From positions 1-35,477 of the forward strand of contig JAITDU010000034.1 of the NCBI GenBank assembly GCA_031282405.1: a stretch of 35,477 nucleotides of DNA, given 5' to 3'. Shown here piece by piece: positions 7,910 to 16,299 of the stretch (position 1 is the stretch's first letter; every line of letters begins with the position of its first letter). This DNA is from Coriobacteriales bacterium. GTDB lineage: Bacteria > Actinomycetota > Coriobacteriia > Coriobacteriales > UBA8131. A program made the translations under genes and the position numbers. Below the pieces are notes generated by a model. It ran no database searches. It was given only the letters and a program-made list of their open reading frames with translations, and was not told where the DNA came from.

Positions 7910-7966
7910 GAGCATTTATGTGAATCGATACGGCACTACCTGTCGAGCAGCGAGAAAGGAAGACCC

Positions 7967-9154
7967 TTGCCCAAAAAACATACAAACTCCGAAGGGATAG
8001 CGACCATTGAAGCCCCTTCCACGGATTTTCCGGCGGTCAAGGAAGGACCCATTGGTCTGTCCGAGGCGGCCGCAGGTCTCTTTAGCCCCCTTGTCAGCAC
8101 CGTAGCAGCAGATGCGCCGGCTCAAGATACCACATCGCCGCTTACGTTCACACCCCAAGACGTCTACGACATTGTAGACAAAGGACTGTTGGGCAAGGGG
8201 CTGGACAAACACGAGACCACCATCCTTTATTCTGTACACGCCCGCTCCAAAGAGGCGGCCTATCTGCGCTGGGCGGCTCAGGAGTTATCTTTGAGCATCA
8301 AAGGTATCAAGGCAGAGGTCCACGCTCAGATTGGTCTGAACGGCACGATCTGTCCCAAGAACTGCAAGTTTTGCTCTTTTGCGGCCAGCAACAACGCCCG
8401 CAAAGGCAAATATGAATTACCTAAAGATGACGTTGTTGAATACGCCCAAATTTACGAAGAGGATGGCGCAAACCTCATACTTCTGCTCACGACCGCCAGC
8501 TATCGGTTCGATAAGCTCGAAGAGATGGTAGCTGCTGTGCGCGCGGTCATCTCGGCCGAACTGCCACTGTTGGTAAACACTGACGATCTTACGTTGGACC
8601 AGTGGAAGCGTCTTAAAGCGGCGGGCGCTAACGGTGCCTATCATGCCGTGCGGATGCGCGAAGGTATCGATACCGGTATCTCTCTTGAGACACGACTTGC
8701 CACGTTTGATAACTTAAAAGAGGCTGGTTTGAGCCTTTCGACCTGTGTGGAGCCGGTCGGTCCGGAGCATACCGCCCAAGAATTAACCGAAGCCACCTTC
8801 AGATGCATCGAGTCTGGTGCCGTTTCTGCCGGCGTGGGCAAGCGTATATCGGTCCCCGGTACGCAGATGTTCGAGCGGGGGATGCTCTCTGATCTTGTGG
8901 CCGCGAATATGGTCGCCGTCTATAGGTTGGCTGCCGGCACCGATCTTAGGCTTAACTGCTCAGCCAACTCCACGCTTGTAGCGGCCTCGGGCGCTAATTT
9001 AGCCTGGGCCGAGGTTGGCTCCAACCCCCGCGATACGGTTAAGCGTACTGAGCATGGTGGTCGTGGTCAAAACATCCGCAAGGCTGCCGAGATATTCATG
9101 AGTTCTGGTTGGGAAGTCCTAAAAGGGCCGTCCAAAGGCTGGATTCTTGGCTGA
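7967..9154 (+). CDS. Radical SAM enzyme, biotin-synthase-like group, substrate unknown
   Basis: A cytoplasmic radical S-adenosylmethionine enzyme. The cluster-binding cysteines are C129, C133 and C136 in CPKNCKFC, a CX3CX2C motif. The rest resembles the BioB/HydE/PylB/HcgA-like group, with a TIM barrel and a C-terminal region (GSNPRDT, then GGRGQNIRKAAEIFMSSGW) typical of the BATS-type end. About 60 variable residues precede the conserved part. The TTG start at 7967 has AAAGGAAG at 7955-7962. It overlaps the ABC permease by 8 bases, so enzyme and importer are coupled. The partner genes suggest it acts on the imported compound or its product. Biotin synthase itself is not supported, because no other biotin gene is here. 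Confidence 0.8.
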   Translation: MPKKHTNSEGIATIEAPSTDFPAVKEGPIGLSEAAAGLFSPLVSTVAADAPAQDTTSPLTFTPQDVYDIVDKGLLGKGLDKHETTILYSVHARSKEAAYLRWAAQELSLSIKGIKAEVHAQIGLNGTICPKNCKFCSFAASNNARKGKYELPKDDVVEYAQIYEEDGANLILLLTTASYRFDKLEEMVAAVRAVISAELPLLVNTDDLTLDQWKRLKAAGANGAYHAVRMREGIDTGISLETRLATFDNLKEAGLSLSTCVEPVGPEHTAQELTEATFRCIESGAVSAGVGKRISVPGTQMFERGMLSDLVAANMVAVYRLAAGTDLRLNCSANSTLVAASGANLAWAEVGSNPRDTVKRTEHGGRGQNIRKAAEIFMSSGWEVLKGPSKGWILG

Positions 9155-10331
9155 TACCGCAGACAAGCTGTCAAAAGATAACACAGGCGCGAGCGTACGT
9201 ATGAGTGTACGTACGAACGTGGATACGGGCGCTGGCGCGAACGTGGGCATGGGTATTGGAACAAACGCCGGTTCAACGAGTGGCAATTCAACGAGTGTGG
9301 ATTCATCAAGCGCCAAACTCGCCGGACTCACCCGACACCGCAAGGCCCCGACCCGCAAAGTACGCGAAAAGAGACTTGCCACCGCCCGCGAAATCTTGCG
9401 AATGCTGCTCCCTGCTGTAGCTTTGTGTCTGAGTTATGCGCTCACAACAATGCTCCCGGATATCTACCCAGAGGGCTATGTGATGGAATATTATCCGCCG
9501 TTCCTTTTGGGTGTTTTGGGTATCTACCTGCTTTTGATGATCACCGCTGCTTTTGTTGCTCCTTTGCGCGCCAAGCTCATTCACTACTCCGCCCTGATCG
9601 CTGCGGTATTCCTGCTTGTGGAGGCAGGCGATCTGCTCACACTCAAGAGTGGTGTTATGATTCTGCCTTTCTCGCCCAGTCCCGACCGGGTCTTAGGTGT
9701 GTTTCCCAAGAGCGCGGAGCTCTTGTTGGTCAATCTGGGTGCGTCAATGATGCTTCTGGCCGAGGGTGTGCTCATAGGTCTTATCACGGGCTTTATTACG
9801 GGCACGTTGATGGGCTGGTCCAAGATAGCAAACTACTGGTTTGCGCCGTTGCTCAAAGTCATCGGTCCGGTACCCTCTGCCGCCTGGTTGCCCATAGCCA
9901 TCGCGCTGATGCCAACGTCGCATCTGGCCGGTGTCTTTCTCATCTCTTTGGCGGTCTGGTTTCCGCTGAGCCTATTGCTCTCGTCTTCCATCCGCAGTAC
10001 AGACAAGCGCAAAATTGAAGCGGCGCGGGTGCTGGGGGCCAGCGAGGCCTACATTTTGTTCCACGTGGCCCTGCCGGCGGCCATCCCCGACATCTTTATG
10101 GCCCTGTTCATGGGGCTGTCGTCAAGTTTTGGGGCCCTTATCATCTCTGAGCAACTGGGTGTCAAGGCGGGGCTGGGTTGGTATATTACCTGGGCGACAA
10201 CCTGGGGAGAATACAACAAGGTGTTTGCCTCGGTGGCGATATTCATCGTCATATTCTATGTGCTCATTAACCTGCTGTTTCGAATCAGAGATCATGTTAT
10301 GAAATGGCAGAAGTCGGTGGTGCGTTGGTGA
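9147..10331 (+). CDS. ABC importer permease (SsuC/TauC/ThiX type)
   Basis: A membrane subunit of a nitrate/sulfonate/pyrimidine-precursor-type importer. The TTG start overlaps the end of the radical SAM gene. The first 70 residues are low-complexity and rich in Gly, Asn, Thr and Ser (for example TGAGANVGMGIGTNAGST), which is not typical. Membrane segments run from about residue 93 on. The EAA loop is EAARVLGASEAYILFHVALP followed by AAIPDI, and GLGWYITWAT is characteristic of this permease family. It overlaps the ATPase gene. Confidence 0.88.
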   Translation: MADTADKLSKDNTGASVRMSVRTNVDTGAGANVGMGIGTNAGSTSGNSTSVDSSSAKLAGLTRHRKAPTRKVREKRLATAREILRMLLPAVALCLSYALTTMLPDIYPEGYVMEYYPPFLLGVLGIYLLLMITAAFVAPLRAKLIHYSALIAAVFLLVEAGDLLTLKSGVMILPFSPSPDRVLGVFPKSAELLLVNLGASMMLLAEGVLIGLITGFITGTLMGWSKIANYWFAPLLKVIGPVPSAAWLPIAIALMPTSHLAGVFLISLAVWFPLSLLLSSSIRSTDKRKIEAARVLGASEAYILFHVALPAAIPDIFMALFMGLSSSFGALIISEQLGVKAGLGWYITWATTWGEYNKVFASVAIFIVIFYVLINLLFRIRDHVMKWQKSVVRW

Positions 10332-11158
10332 CGACACCTGCCACCATAAAGCCTATCGTGCAATCCGTCGGAGTATCTGTGCAACCCGCACCCCAACCGT
10401 TGTTTGAAGATACTGGCAACCACACACTCATAGCCGAAGGTCTGACGCAGACATTTTTAGACGATACCGGCGGTGAGGTCTGGGCTTTGGACAACTTCTC
10501 GCTTTCGGTCACGGGTCCTGAGATAGTCGGTATCATCGGCCCATCCGGTTGTGGCAAATCCACGTTTCTCAGACTGGTAGTTGGCCTGGATGACCCGCTT
10601 TCCGGTAGATTGGAGTTTGACGGCAAGCCCGTAGAACACACCGATTACCAGCGCTCAATGGTCTTTCAAAATGCCAATCTGTTTGAGTGGCTTACGGTGT
10701 ATAACAACATCGCCTTTGGCCTTAAAGCGCGCCATATCTATAAGCAACAGTGCTACAAGATACCGATACTCATCGAAATGATGGGCCTGGAGGGTTTTGA
10801 ACATTCCTATCCGCCACAGATCTCTGGGGGTATGGCCAGCCGCTGCGGACTTGCCCGTGCATTCGTACAAAATCCGGCACTGGTCTGCTTTGATGAACCG
10901 CTTTCGGCTCTGGACGCCTTTACGCGAGCATCGCTGCAAGACGAGATATTAAAAATGCAACAGAAGTCCCAAGCCTCAATGATCATCGTAACCCACGATA
11001 TTGAGGAAGCGGTCTACCTTTGCGACCGGGTTGTGGTCATGACACCACGTCCGGGCCACAACAAGGGCGAGATAGTCATCGATTTGCCCCATCCGCGCGA
11101 CAGGGTTTCAGATGGCTTCGTCACCAAGCGTAAGCAACTCATTGAACTGCTTGGATAA
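10304..11158 (+). CDS. ABC importer ATP-binding protein (SsuB/TauB/ThiZ type)
   Basis: The ATPase for the preceding permease. It has Walker [11 protein letters not shown]-loop SMVFQNANLFEWLT, signature ISGGMASRCGLARA, Walker B LVCFDEPLSALD and IVTHDIEEAVYL. The ATG at 10304 overlaps the permease by 28 bases. A GTG at 10328 would give the common GTGA overlap and is equally plausible, since the ATPase core starts only near residue 40. The membership of the nitrate/taurine/thiamine-precursor group is clear; the substrate is not. Confidence 0.9.
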   Translation: MAEVGGALVTTPATIKPIVQSVGVSVQPAPQPLFEDTGNHTLIAEGLTQTFLDDTGGEVWALDNFSLSVTGPEIVGIIGPSGCGKSTFLRLVVGLDDPLSGRLEFDGKPVEHTDYQRSMVFQNANLFEWLTVYNNIAFGLKARHIYKQQCYKIPILIEMMGLEGFEHSYPPQISGGMASRCGLARAFVQNPALVCFDEPLSALDAFTRASLQDEILKMQQKSQASMIIVTHDIEEAVYLCDRVVVMTPRPGHNKGEIVIDLPHPRDRVSDGFVTKRKQLIELLG

Positions 11159-11310
11159 GGCTTACTGATGTTGATGTGCCAGATGGTACCTGTGAGAAAG
11201 GATGCGCCTTTGCCCAGAGACTGATCAACGAGCGAATGTAACGTAGCTATCCAGCAACGGACAGAGCTACAACTCTGTCACGACATGACAAGCACGATAG
11301 GAGGAATGAA

Positions 11311-12402
11311 ATGGATACAAAGAATCCACAAATAAGACAAGGCACCACCAAGAGAGGTGGGCGCGTTCTTGCCGCGCTGGCACTGGCACTTATCCTGGCG
11401 CTCTCGCTGGCTTTGATAGGCTGTAGCGCTCCTACAAGCAGTGCGTCTGCCAGTTCAGCTTCGGGCAGCGCCCAGCCCGCCAGTGCCGACAATAAGGTTG
11501 TGTTGGGTTACTGGGGCGGTACCTGCGAGGCCCCTTTGTATATCGCCTATCAAAACGGTTACTTTGAAGAGGAGGGGCTGACCCCGGAGCTTTTGCAGAT
11601 CACAGGTGATGTTGCCCCACTGATGGCCAGTGACGAATTGGACGTTTTTGAGCTTACGCCCGATAAGTTCAAGCCAATGGAGCAGGGCCTGGAGGTATAC
11701 ATCATCGACTCGTTGCACGTTGGTTGTATTCAGGGTGCGACCCTGCCGGATTCCGGGATAAAGACACCGGCAGATCTTGAGGGCAAGAAAGTGGCCGCTC
11801 CCATGGGTTCGATTCAGCAGATAGAGATCGCCTCGCAGATGGTGTTGGCCGGCAAGGATCCCAACAAGGTGGAATGGCTGACCTATCCTAACGCTGAGTT
11901 AGAACCGGCACTGTTCTCTGGTGAGGTAGACGCTTTTGCGCAGTATGACCCGTGGACAGACATTGCCGTCAAGAATGGCGCGGTCAAATTCTTCTCCAAC
12001 ACCTTTGATGAAGGATTGAATGACACACTTTGCTGTTTCGTGGGTATGTCCAAGCGTACGCTCGACGAACGTCCGGAACTGGGCCCCAAGGTCTCGGCCG
12101 CTATCAAAAAAGCTGCTGAGTTTCTGGAGAACAATCCTGATGAGGCCGCCGACATCATCGCTCAGGCCGGCTATGTGCCCATCCAAACCGACAGTGGCTT
12201 TACGCGCGACATCTTTGCCCAGGAGATCAAGGATTATACGTGGATATCTGGAGACAGAGACGTTGTTGACCACAGCTTCTACGAGATCTGGATGATGATA
12301 AACCGCGCCGGTGCCATGGAAGACGCGCCCAAAGATCAAGCCGAGTTGGACAAGTACATCAAAGAGACCCTGTATAACAAGAGTGTTCGCTTTCAGGGCT
12401 AA
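11311..12402 (+). CDS. ABC importer substrate-binding lipoprotein (NMT1/TauA-like)
   Basis: The receptor of the importer. The ATG follows AGGAGG. The signal peptide ends in a lipobox (ALIGCSAP) and a Ser/Ala linker follows. The binding domain starts VVLGYWGGTCEAPLYIAYQN and contains KTPADLEGKKVAAPMGS and EVDAFAQYDPWTD, typical of NMT1/THI5-like and TauA/SsuA proteins. A Cys in GGTCEAP and the run of two Cys in TLCCFVG are unusual for the family. The 152 bases before it hold a small stem (ACAGAG 11261-11266 with CTCTGT 11273-11278), perhaps tuning expression relative to the membrane genes. It is the last gene of the operon. Confidence 0.88.
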   Translation: MDTKNPQIRQGTTKRGGRVLAALALALILALSLALIGCSAPTSSASASSASGSAQPASADNKVVLGYWGGTCEAPLYIAYQNGYFEEEGLTPELLQITGDVAPLMASDELDVFELTPDKFKPMEQGLEVYIIDSLHVGCIQGATLPDSGIKTPADLEGKKVAAPMGSIQQIEIASQMVLAGKDPNKVEWLTYPNAELEPALFSGEVDAFAQYDPWTDIAVKNGAVKFFSNTFDEGLNDTLCCFVGMSKRTLDERPELGPKVSAAIKKAAEFLENNPDEAADIIAQAGYVPIQTDSGFTRDIFAQEIKDYTWISGDRDVVDHSFYEIWMMINRAGAMEDAPKDQAELDKYIKETLYNKSVRFQG

Positions 12403-12437
12403 AGAATAAGAACCTAAGACTCATTGTGTCATTAAAG

Positions 12438-12473
12438 GAGGGCGACGGACGTAGGTCCGCCGCCCTCTTCTTA
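12438..12473 (+). terminator. Intrinsic terminator after the ABC importer operon
   Basis: A 13-bp stem with one mismatch (12438-12450 with 12455-12467, starting GAGGGCG and ending CGCCCTC) and a 4-base loop GTAG is followed by TTCTT. It sits between convergent genes and could work in both directions. The 156 bases from 12474 to 12629 hold no gene. Confidence 0.8.
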
Positions 12474-12629
12474 GATACGTCTGATTAGTGATACGCCTGG
12501 CATGAGCGCTGACGCGGAGTGCTCAGTTGCAGTTTGGTTGTCTGGACTGGTGTCTGGTCAGGTGCCCGGTGGGGCCCTCGGTGGGGTGCTCCCGACAGGG
12601 CTCTTAGCAAAATGCCCTCAGTGGGGTGT

Positions 12630-13046
12630 TCAATTAACGACTACGTCGGTAAAGCAGCCGTCATCGCTTTGCGCGACGGAGCCGCCATCTGATCCGCCCA
12701 CGCTACCGGTGTTGCCGCTGTAGTTCTGAGCAGCCTCGGCCTCGGCAGCAGCTTGAGCCTCAGCTTCGGCAGCAGCAGCTTCGGCAGCAGCTTGGGCCTC
12801 TGCGGCAGCAGCCTCGCTGGCTGCCTGTTGGCTCGCCAGCTGTCCGACAACGTCGGTGTCATCATCCTGGCTGCCTCCGGCCTTGTTGATATCGATTGCC
12901 GCCCCGCTGTAGCCTGGCGTTGCGCTGCCGCAGCCGGCTAAAGCAAGCAGCCCGATACTCAGGCATAAAATTGCTAAGCAAATAAGCAATTTTTTGGCAG
13001 GAGTACGGGATTCGTGTTCAACGAGTGTGGCGTTGATGTCATTCAT
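12630..13046 (-). CDS. Ala/Glu-rich small lipoprotein
   Basis: A secreted lipoprotein, last gene of the acetylation cluster. The ATG at 13046 forms an ATGAATGA overlap with the stop of the upstream gene. An ATG at 13064 is possible but gives a longer overlap. A lipobox is seen at LLALAGCGSA. The mature part has an acidic stretch and then an uninterrupted run of Ala, Glu and Gln (AAAAEAQAAAEAAAAEAEAQ and more), predicted to form a long helix or coiled coil, followed by a Gly/Ser-rich end with a single Cys four residues after DDG. No family recognised. It may anchor or space the acetylation machinery at the membrane (inference). Confidence 0.65.
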   Translation of the reverse strand: MNDINATLVEHESRTPAKKLLICLAILCLSIGLLALAGCGSATPGYSGAAIDINKAGGSQDDDTDVVGQLASQQAASEAAAAEAQAAAEAAAAEAEAQAAAEAEAAQNYSGNTGSVGGSDGGSVAQSDDGCFTDVVVN

Positions 13047-14529
13047 ATTGTCCGTCCCCATCAAATATATCCGTCCTTATCACGTAGGTGCCTTCTTTGG
13101 ACTCAATTATAACATCCAGTTCGCGGCCGTTCAACTGGCCGTCACTGTTGGGCAAAAATATCTTATAGCCCAGGTCGGTCGTGGCACTCGGGGCCTGACC
13201 GCTGGTGCCCGTAGCCTGAGCGGCAGGGTTTTGTCGGTTGGCAAGGCTGCGTGTGGTGGTCAGATACGCCTCTCTGACCTGAGTGCCGTCTATGCGCACG
13301 AATACGCGCACGTGTCCAGAGCCTACGGCTTCGTCCAAAATGCCACTGGCGACGAGGTAAGGCCCGTCCAGAGCAAAATTAAGGGTCGTGGCTGTGTCTC
13401 TGACAGGTGCGTTAGCGTAGCGGTCGGCCTCTACGACAGGCCCGGGCATGGCCGGTGGATTGGCCGAGAAGTTCAGTGTTGAGCGCTGGGCGCTTTCCAC
13501 CAGCACCACATCGGGCCCGTAGCGCTCTACATCGCCAAGATCCCAGGGCAGTAGCTTTGAGTAGTAGGCTTTGTGGAAGGTAGACGAAAACAACGGAATC
13601 AGCGCGTCGGCAAAGGAATCACGGTACATCAGCAACGTGCCGATGCCCTGGGGGTTTACGGTAGCCGACGAGGATGCCTCAACGGTTTTATCGGTGCTGG
13701 AATAAGCGAAGGAGGGTAGCGAGAAGTAGTCATTCGCCTCGGGTTGAACCGCGGTAGGGAATAACAGCACGTCGAGGTCACCTTTGTGATCAACTCTCTG
13801 GGTAGATTGGTTTATGTCCAACTCAAGATGCGTCCTGCCGAGTTCGGCCATGATGCGCTCATAAGCTGCCAGGGCTCCCCGGTTGTTCCAGTGACTGTCG
13901 CGGCTAAAGTATTGGGCAGGGGTCGTGCTGTTTGCAGCGTTGCTTTCTGCCCCACCAAACAAATCAAACAGGTCGATGTAGTTCACACCGGCATCTGCAA
14001 ATGCCTGGGCTAAAGCCGCCGGCTCATCGTCGTTGCCGGGCAGGTACCACCAGGGCATGTGTTCGGGATACACGCTGTTTTTATTAGGGGCCACCACCAC
14101 GGCAAAACGGGCGCCCCGGGCCTGGACATACTCCTGCATCAGGTGCAGGTTATGGGCCCCGTTGTATCGCGCGCGCTCACTCACATCTGCGCTGCCCAGG
14201 AAATCATCCAGCGTGCCGCCATAGTAAAGCCAGCCGTCTGAACCATAAATGACCTGATCTGTGGGCGACACGCCCAAAAGGCCGGTCTGCACCTGGGCAT
14301 GCAAGGTGATAAGTTCATCGCGATAGGCAAAATGATCGTCAAAGTAGTTTCCGGCCTGGGGCAAGAACTCGATATTCACCACTCCGTTACGATCCAGGGC
14401 AGCCGGCCATTCAGCCAGTTCTGCGGTCTGGGCCTCGGGATCGGGTTGATACCAGAGCAAACCTGCCAATGGCGTTAGCATCATCGCTAAGGCCACCACG
14501 AGATAGCTTATCGCCGTTTTCGTTCTCAC
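13039..14529 (-). CDS. AlgX/AlgJ-like (DHHW) SGNH-hydrolase-fold O-acetyltransferase
   Basis: A likely extracytoplasmic acetyl-transfer protein that works with the MBOAT protein encoded upstream. One membrane anchor (residues 7-26) precedes a secreted domain. The catalytic motifs are D211-S-H213-W in YFSRDSHWNNRG and S305 in YRDSF, the pattern of AlgX/AlgJ and DHHW proteins, which acetylate alginate or other polysaccharides. FLPQAGNYFDDHFAYRDE and GSDGWLYYGG are also typical of this family. The region after residue 380 looks like a separate beta-rich domain. The start is GTG (14529) behind GAGGAC. Its substrate glycan is unknown. Confidence 0.8.
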   Translation of the reverse strand: MRTKTAISYLVVALAMMLTPLAGLLWYQPDPEAQTAELAEWPAALDRNGVVNIEFLPQAGNYFDDHFAYRDELITLHAQVQTGLLGVSPTDQVIYGSDGWLYYGGTLDDFLGSADVSERARYNGAHNLHLMQEYVQARGARFAVVVAPNKNSVYPEHMPWWYLPGNDDEPAALAQAFADAGVNYIDLFDLFGGAESNAANSTTPAQYFSRDSHWNNRGALAAYERIMAELGRTHLELDINQSTQRVDHKGDLDVLLFPTAVQPEANDYFSLPSFAYSSTDKTVEASSSATVNPQGIGTLLMYRDSFADALIPLFSSTFHKAYYSKLLPWDLGDVERYGPDVVLVESAQRSTLNFSANPPAMPGPVVEADRYANAPVRDTATTLNFALDGPYLVASGILDEAVGSGHVRVFVRIDGTQVREAYLTTTRSLANRQNPAAQATGTSGQAPSATTDLGYKIFLPNSDGQLNGRELDVIIESKEGTYVIRTDIFDGDGQYE

Positions 14530-14539
14530 ACTTTCGTCC

Positions 14540-14617
14540 TCACACTAGTGTCCTCATACCGTCCTCGCTCACATTCCCGTTTTCTGATTGTCGTCTCTGC
14601 GCACTGCGTTTCTCCAT
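14540..14617 (-). CDS. Putative 25-residue ORF between MBOAT and AlgX-like genes
   Basis: The gap between the two acetylation genes contains an ATG frame preceded by CGAGGA and reading MEKRSAQRRQSENGNVSEDG plus five residues, ending 10 bases before the next start. It is short and highly polar, and could serve translational coupling. The same stretch has a tandem near-duplication, GTGAGGACGAAAGT then GTGAGAACGAAAAC, which carries the downstream start. Confidence 0.25.
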   Translation of the reverse strand: MEKRSAQRRQSENGNVSEDGMRTLV

Positions 14618-14632
14618 TGTGAGAAGTCCTCG

Positions 14633-16282
14633 TTAAAACCGGAAGTAGATGAACGGGTTATAACCGCCCGAGGCCAAAAACAACAGACAAACGAACAACA
14701 AACCCAGACTGGCCAGGTAGCTGCCCGCCCGCAGGAGCGCCGGCGTAGCTGTTCTCTCCAGCCTAAGCCCGCGTAGTACTCCCGGCAGTCCAAAGGCTCC
14801 GACCACGCCGGCCACGAAAGCGCAGATGAATAGCGGGTTGAGCTGGCTTACGACCAGGGAGAGAGCCGCCGGTGTCTGCCAAAATCCCGTGAACATCTGC
14901 GAGATGAACAACGCGGCCTGACCAAAGTCGGCAGCACGGAACAGTACAAAGGCTACACCGACTACAAGCAGAGTATAGAGGTGTCCCAGCAAGCGTGGCA
15001 GCTTGCGAATGGGCAGGTAGTCCTCCAGCAGCAAGAACAGGCCATGGAACAGCCCCCACACCACAAAGGTCCAACTGGCACCGTGCCATAGTCCCGTGCA
15101 GAAAAACACGACGATTTTATTGAGCGAGGTACGCGCCCGGCCCTTGCGGTTGCCACCCAGCGGAATGTAGAGATATTCTTTGAACCAGGTCGACAGGCTG
15201 ATGTGCCAGCGTCGCCAGAATTCTTTTATCGTCGTGGAGCGGTAGGGGTAGTTAAAATTCTCTTTGAAGTCGAAGCCAAACATCTTGCCCATGCCAATAG
15301 CCATGTCGCTGTAGCCACTAAAGTCGTAGTAGATCTGCAACATATAGGCCAAGGCGGCCAGCCAGGCTACAGCGGCGTTGACGCTGGCATCGGGCGCTGT
15401 GAACAGCGCGTCGACAGCCACGGCTACCGTATTGGCAATGAGTACCTTCTTGGCCAGGCCCACGCAAAAGCGTCTGAGTCCGGCGGCGGCACGCCCGGCA
15501 TCAACGTGGCGCTTGCGCAACTGAGCGGCGATGTCGTGGTATTTGATTATCGGCCCGGCTATCAACTGGGGAAAGAACGAAATATAAAGCAGAATGTTCA
15601 GGTAGTTTTTCTGTGCGACGACCTCTCCGCGATAGACATCAATGACATAGGACAGTGCCTGGAACGTGTAAAAGGAAATGCCAATGGGCAAGACGATGCC
15701 CAAAAGCGGTGGGTCGAGGGCCAGGCCACTCGCCACACTGCCCGCCAGGCTGTCTGTGCCCGCGCCCATCTGATTCAGCTGATTGGTTATGTCGAACAGG
15801 CTGCCCACGGCCATGTTCGCGTACTTGAATACCGCGAGCATCCCCAGGTTAAATATAATTGCTAATATTAATAGCAATTTTGGGGAGAAGCCTGCCGTCA
15901 GGGTCGCACCAGGGGAGGTTGTCGAAGCAAAGGCCCCCGCAGGGGAGATCGCCGAAGTAGAGGCTGCCGACGTGGGAGTGGACAAGCCCTCCCCGTCGCT
16001 TTTGACCGCTGTGGATGACTTGCTTTTCTTTCCGGGTTCGGTCTGTGTGATTGCGCCAGCGCCTCCGTTGCCTCTGGCTGCCCCAATCGCTCGGCCAAAC
16101 AGGTAGTTGAGCAGTGTGCTCAACAGCATGAGCACAACCAAGACAGGTTCGCCATAGGAGTAAAACAGAAGGCTGGCGATAATCAGCAGAGCATTGCGTA
16201 CCGAGATGTTCTTGATCAGGCTGTGGGCAACAAACACAACAGGCAGGAATATACAGACGAATACCAGCGAACTGAATACCAT
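14633..16282 (-). CDS. MBOAT family O-acyltransferase (AlgI/DltB-like)
   Basis: A multi-pass membrane enzyme that moves acyl groups across the membrane for polysaccharide O-acetylation. Family motifs are LLFYSYGEP, PIGISFYTFQALSYVIDVYR, FFPQLIAGPI, FSGYSDMAIGMGKMFGFDF, WRRWHISLSTWFKEYLYIPL (H360) and GLWHGASWTFVVWGLFHG (catalytic H400). At 549 residues it is longer than the usual 460-500 because of a Ser/Thr/Ala/Gly-rich insert at about 70-133, between early membrane segments. It follows the PHP gene by 17 bases and pairs with the AlgX-like gene downstream. Confidence 0.9.
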   Translation of the reverse strand: MVFSSLVFVCIFLPVVFVAHSLIKNISVRNALLIIASLLFYSYGEPVLVVLMLLSTLLNYLFGRAIGAARGNGGAGAITQTEPGKKSKSSTAVKSDGEGLSTPTSAASTSAISPAGAFASTTSPGATLTAGFSPKLLLILAIIFNLGMLAVFKYANMAVGSLFDITNQLNQMGAGTDSLAGSVASGLALDPPLLGIVLPIGISFYTFQALSYVIDVYRGEVVAQKNYLNILLYISFFPQLIAGPIIKYHDIAAQLRKRHVDAGRAAAGLRRFCVGLAKKVLIANTVAVAVDALFTAPDASVNAAVAWLAALAYMLQIYYDFSGYSDMAIGMGKMFGFDFKENFNYPYRSTTIKEFWRRWHISLSTWFKEYLYIPLGGNRKGRARTSLNKIVVFFCTGLWHGASWTFVVWGLFHGLFLLLEDYLPIRKLPRLLGHLYTLLVVGVAFVLFRAADFGQAALFISQMFTGFWQTPAALSLVVSQLNPLFICAFVAGVVGAFGLPGVLRGLRLERTATPALLRAGSYLASLGLLFVCLLFLASGGYNPFIYFRF

Positions 16283-16299
16283 AGGAGGGCGGCCTGTCG

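Noticed and set aside
7879-7955. TPP riboswitch
   Set aside because: GGCTGAGA is present, but the remaining conserved TPP elements and the matching outer helix are not found.
15203-15865. 220-codon plus-strand ORF
   Set aside because: Antisense to the MBOAT gene, whose motifs are intact; no domain visible.
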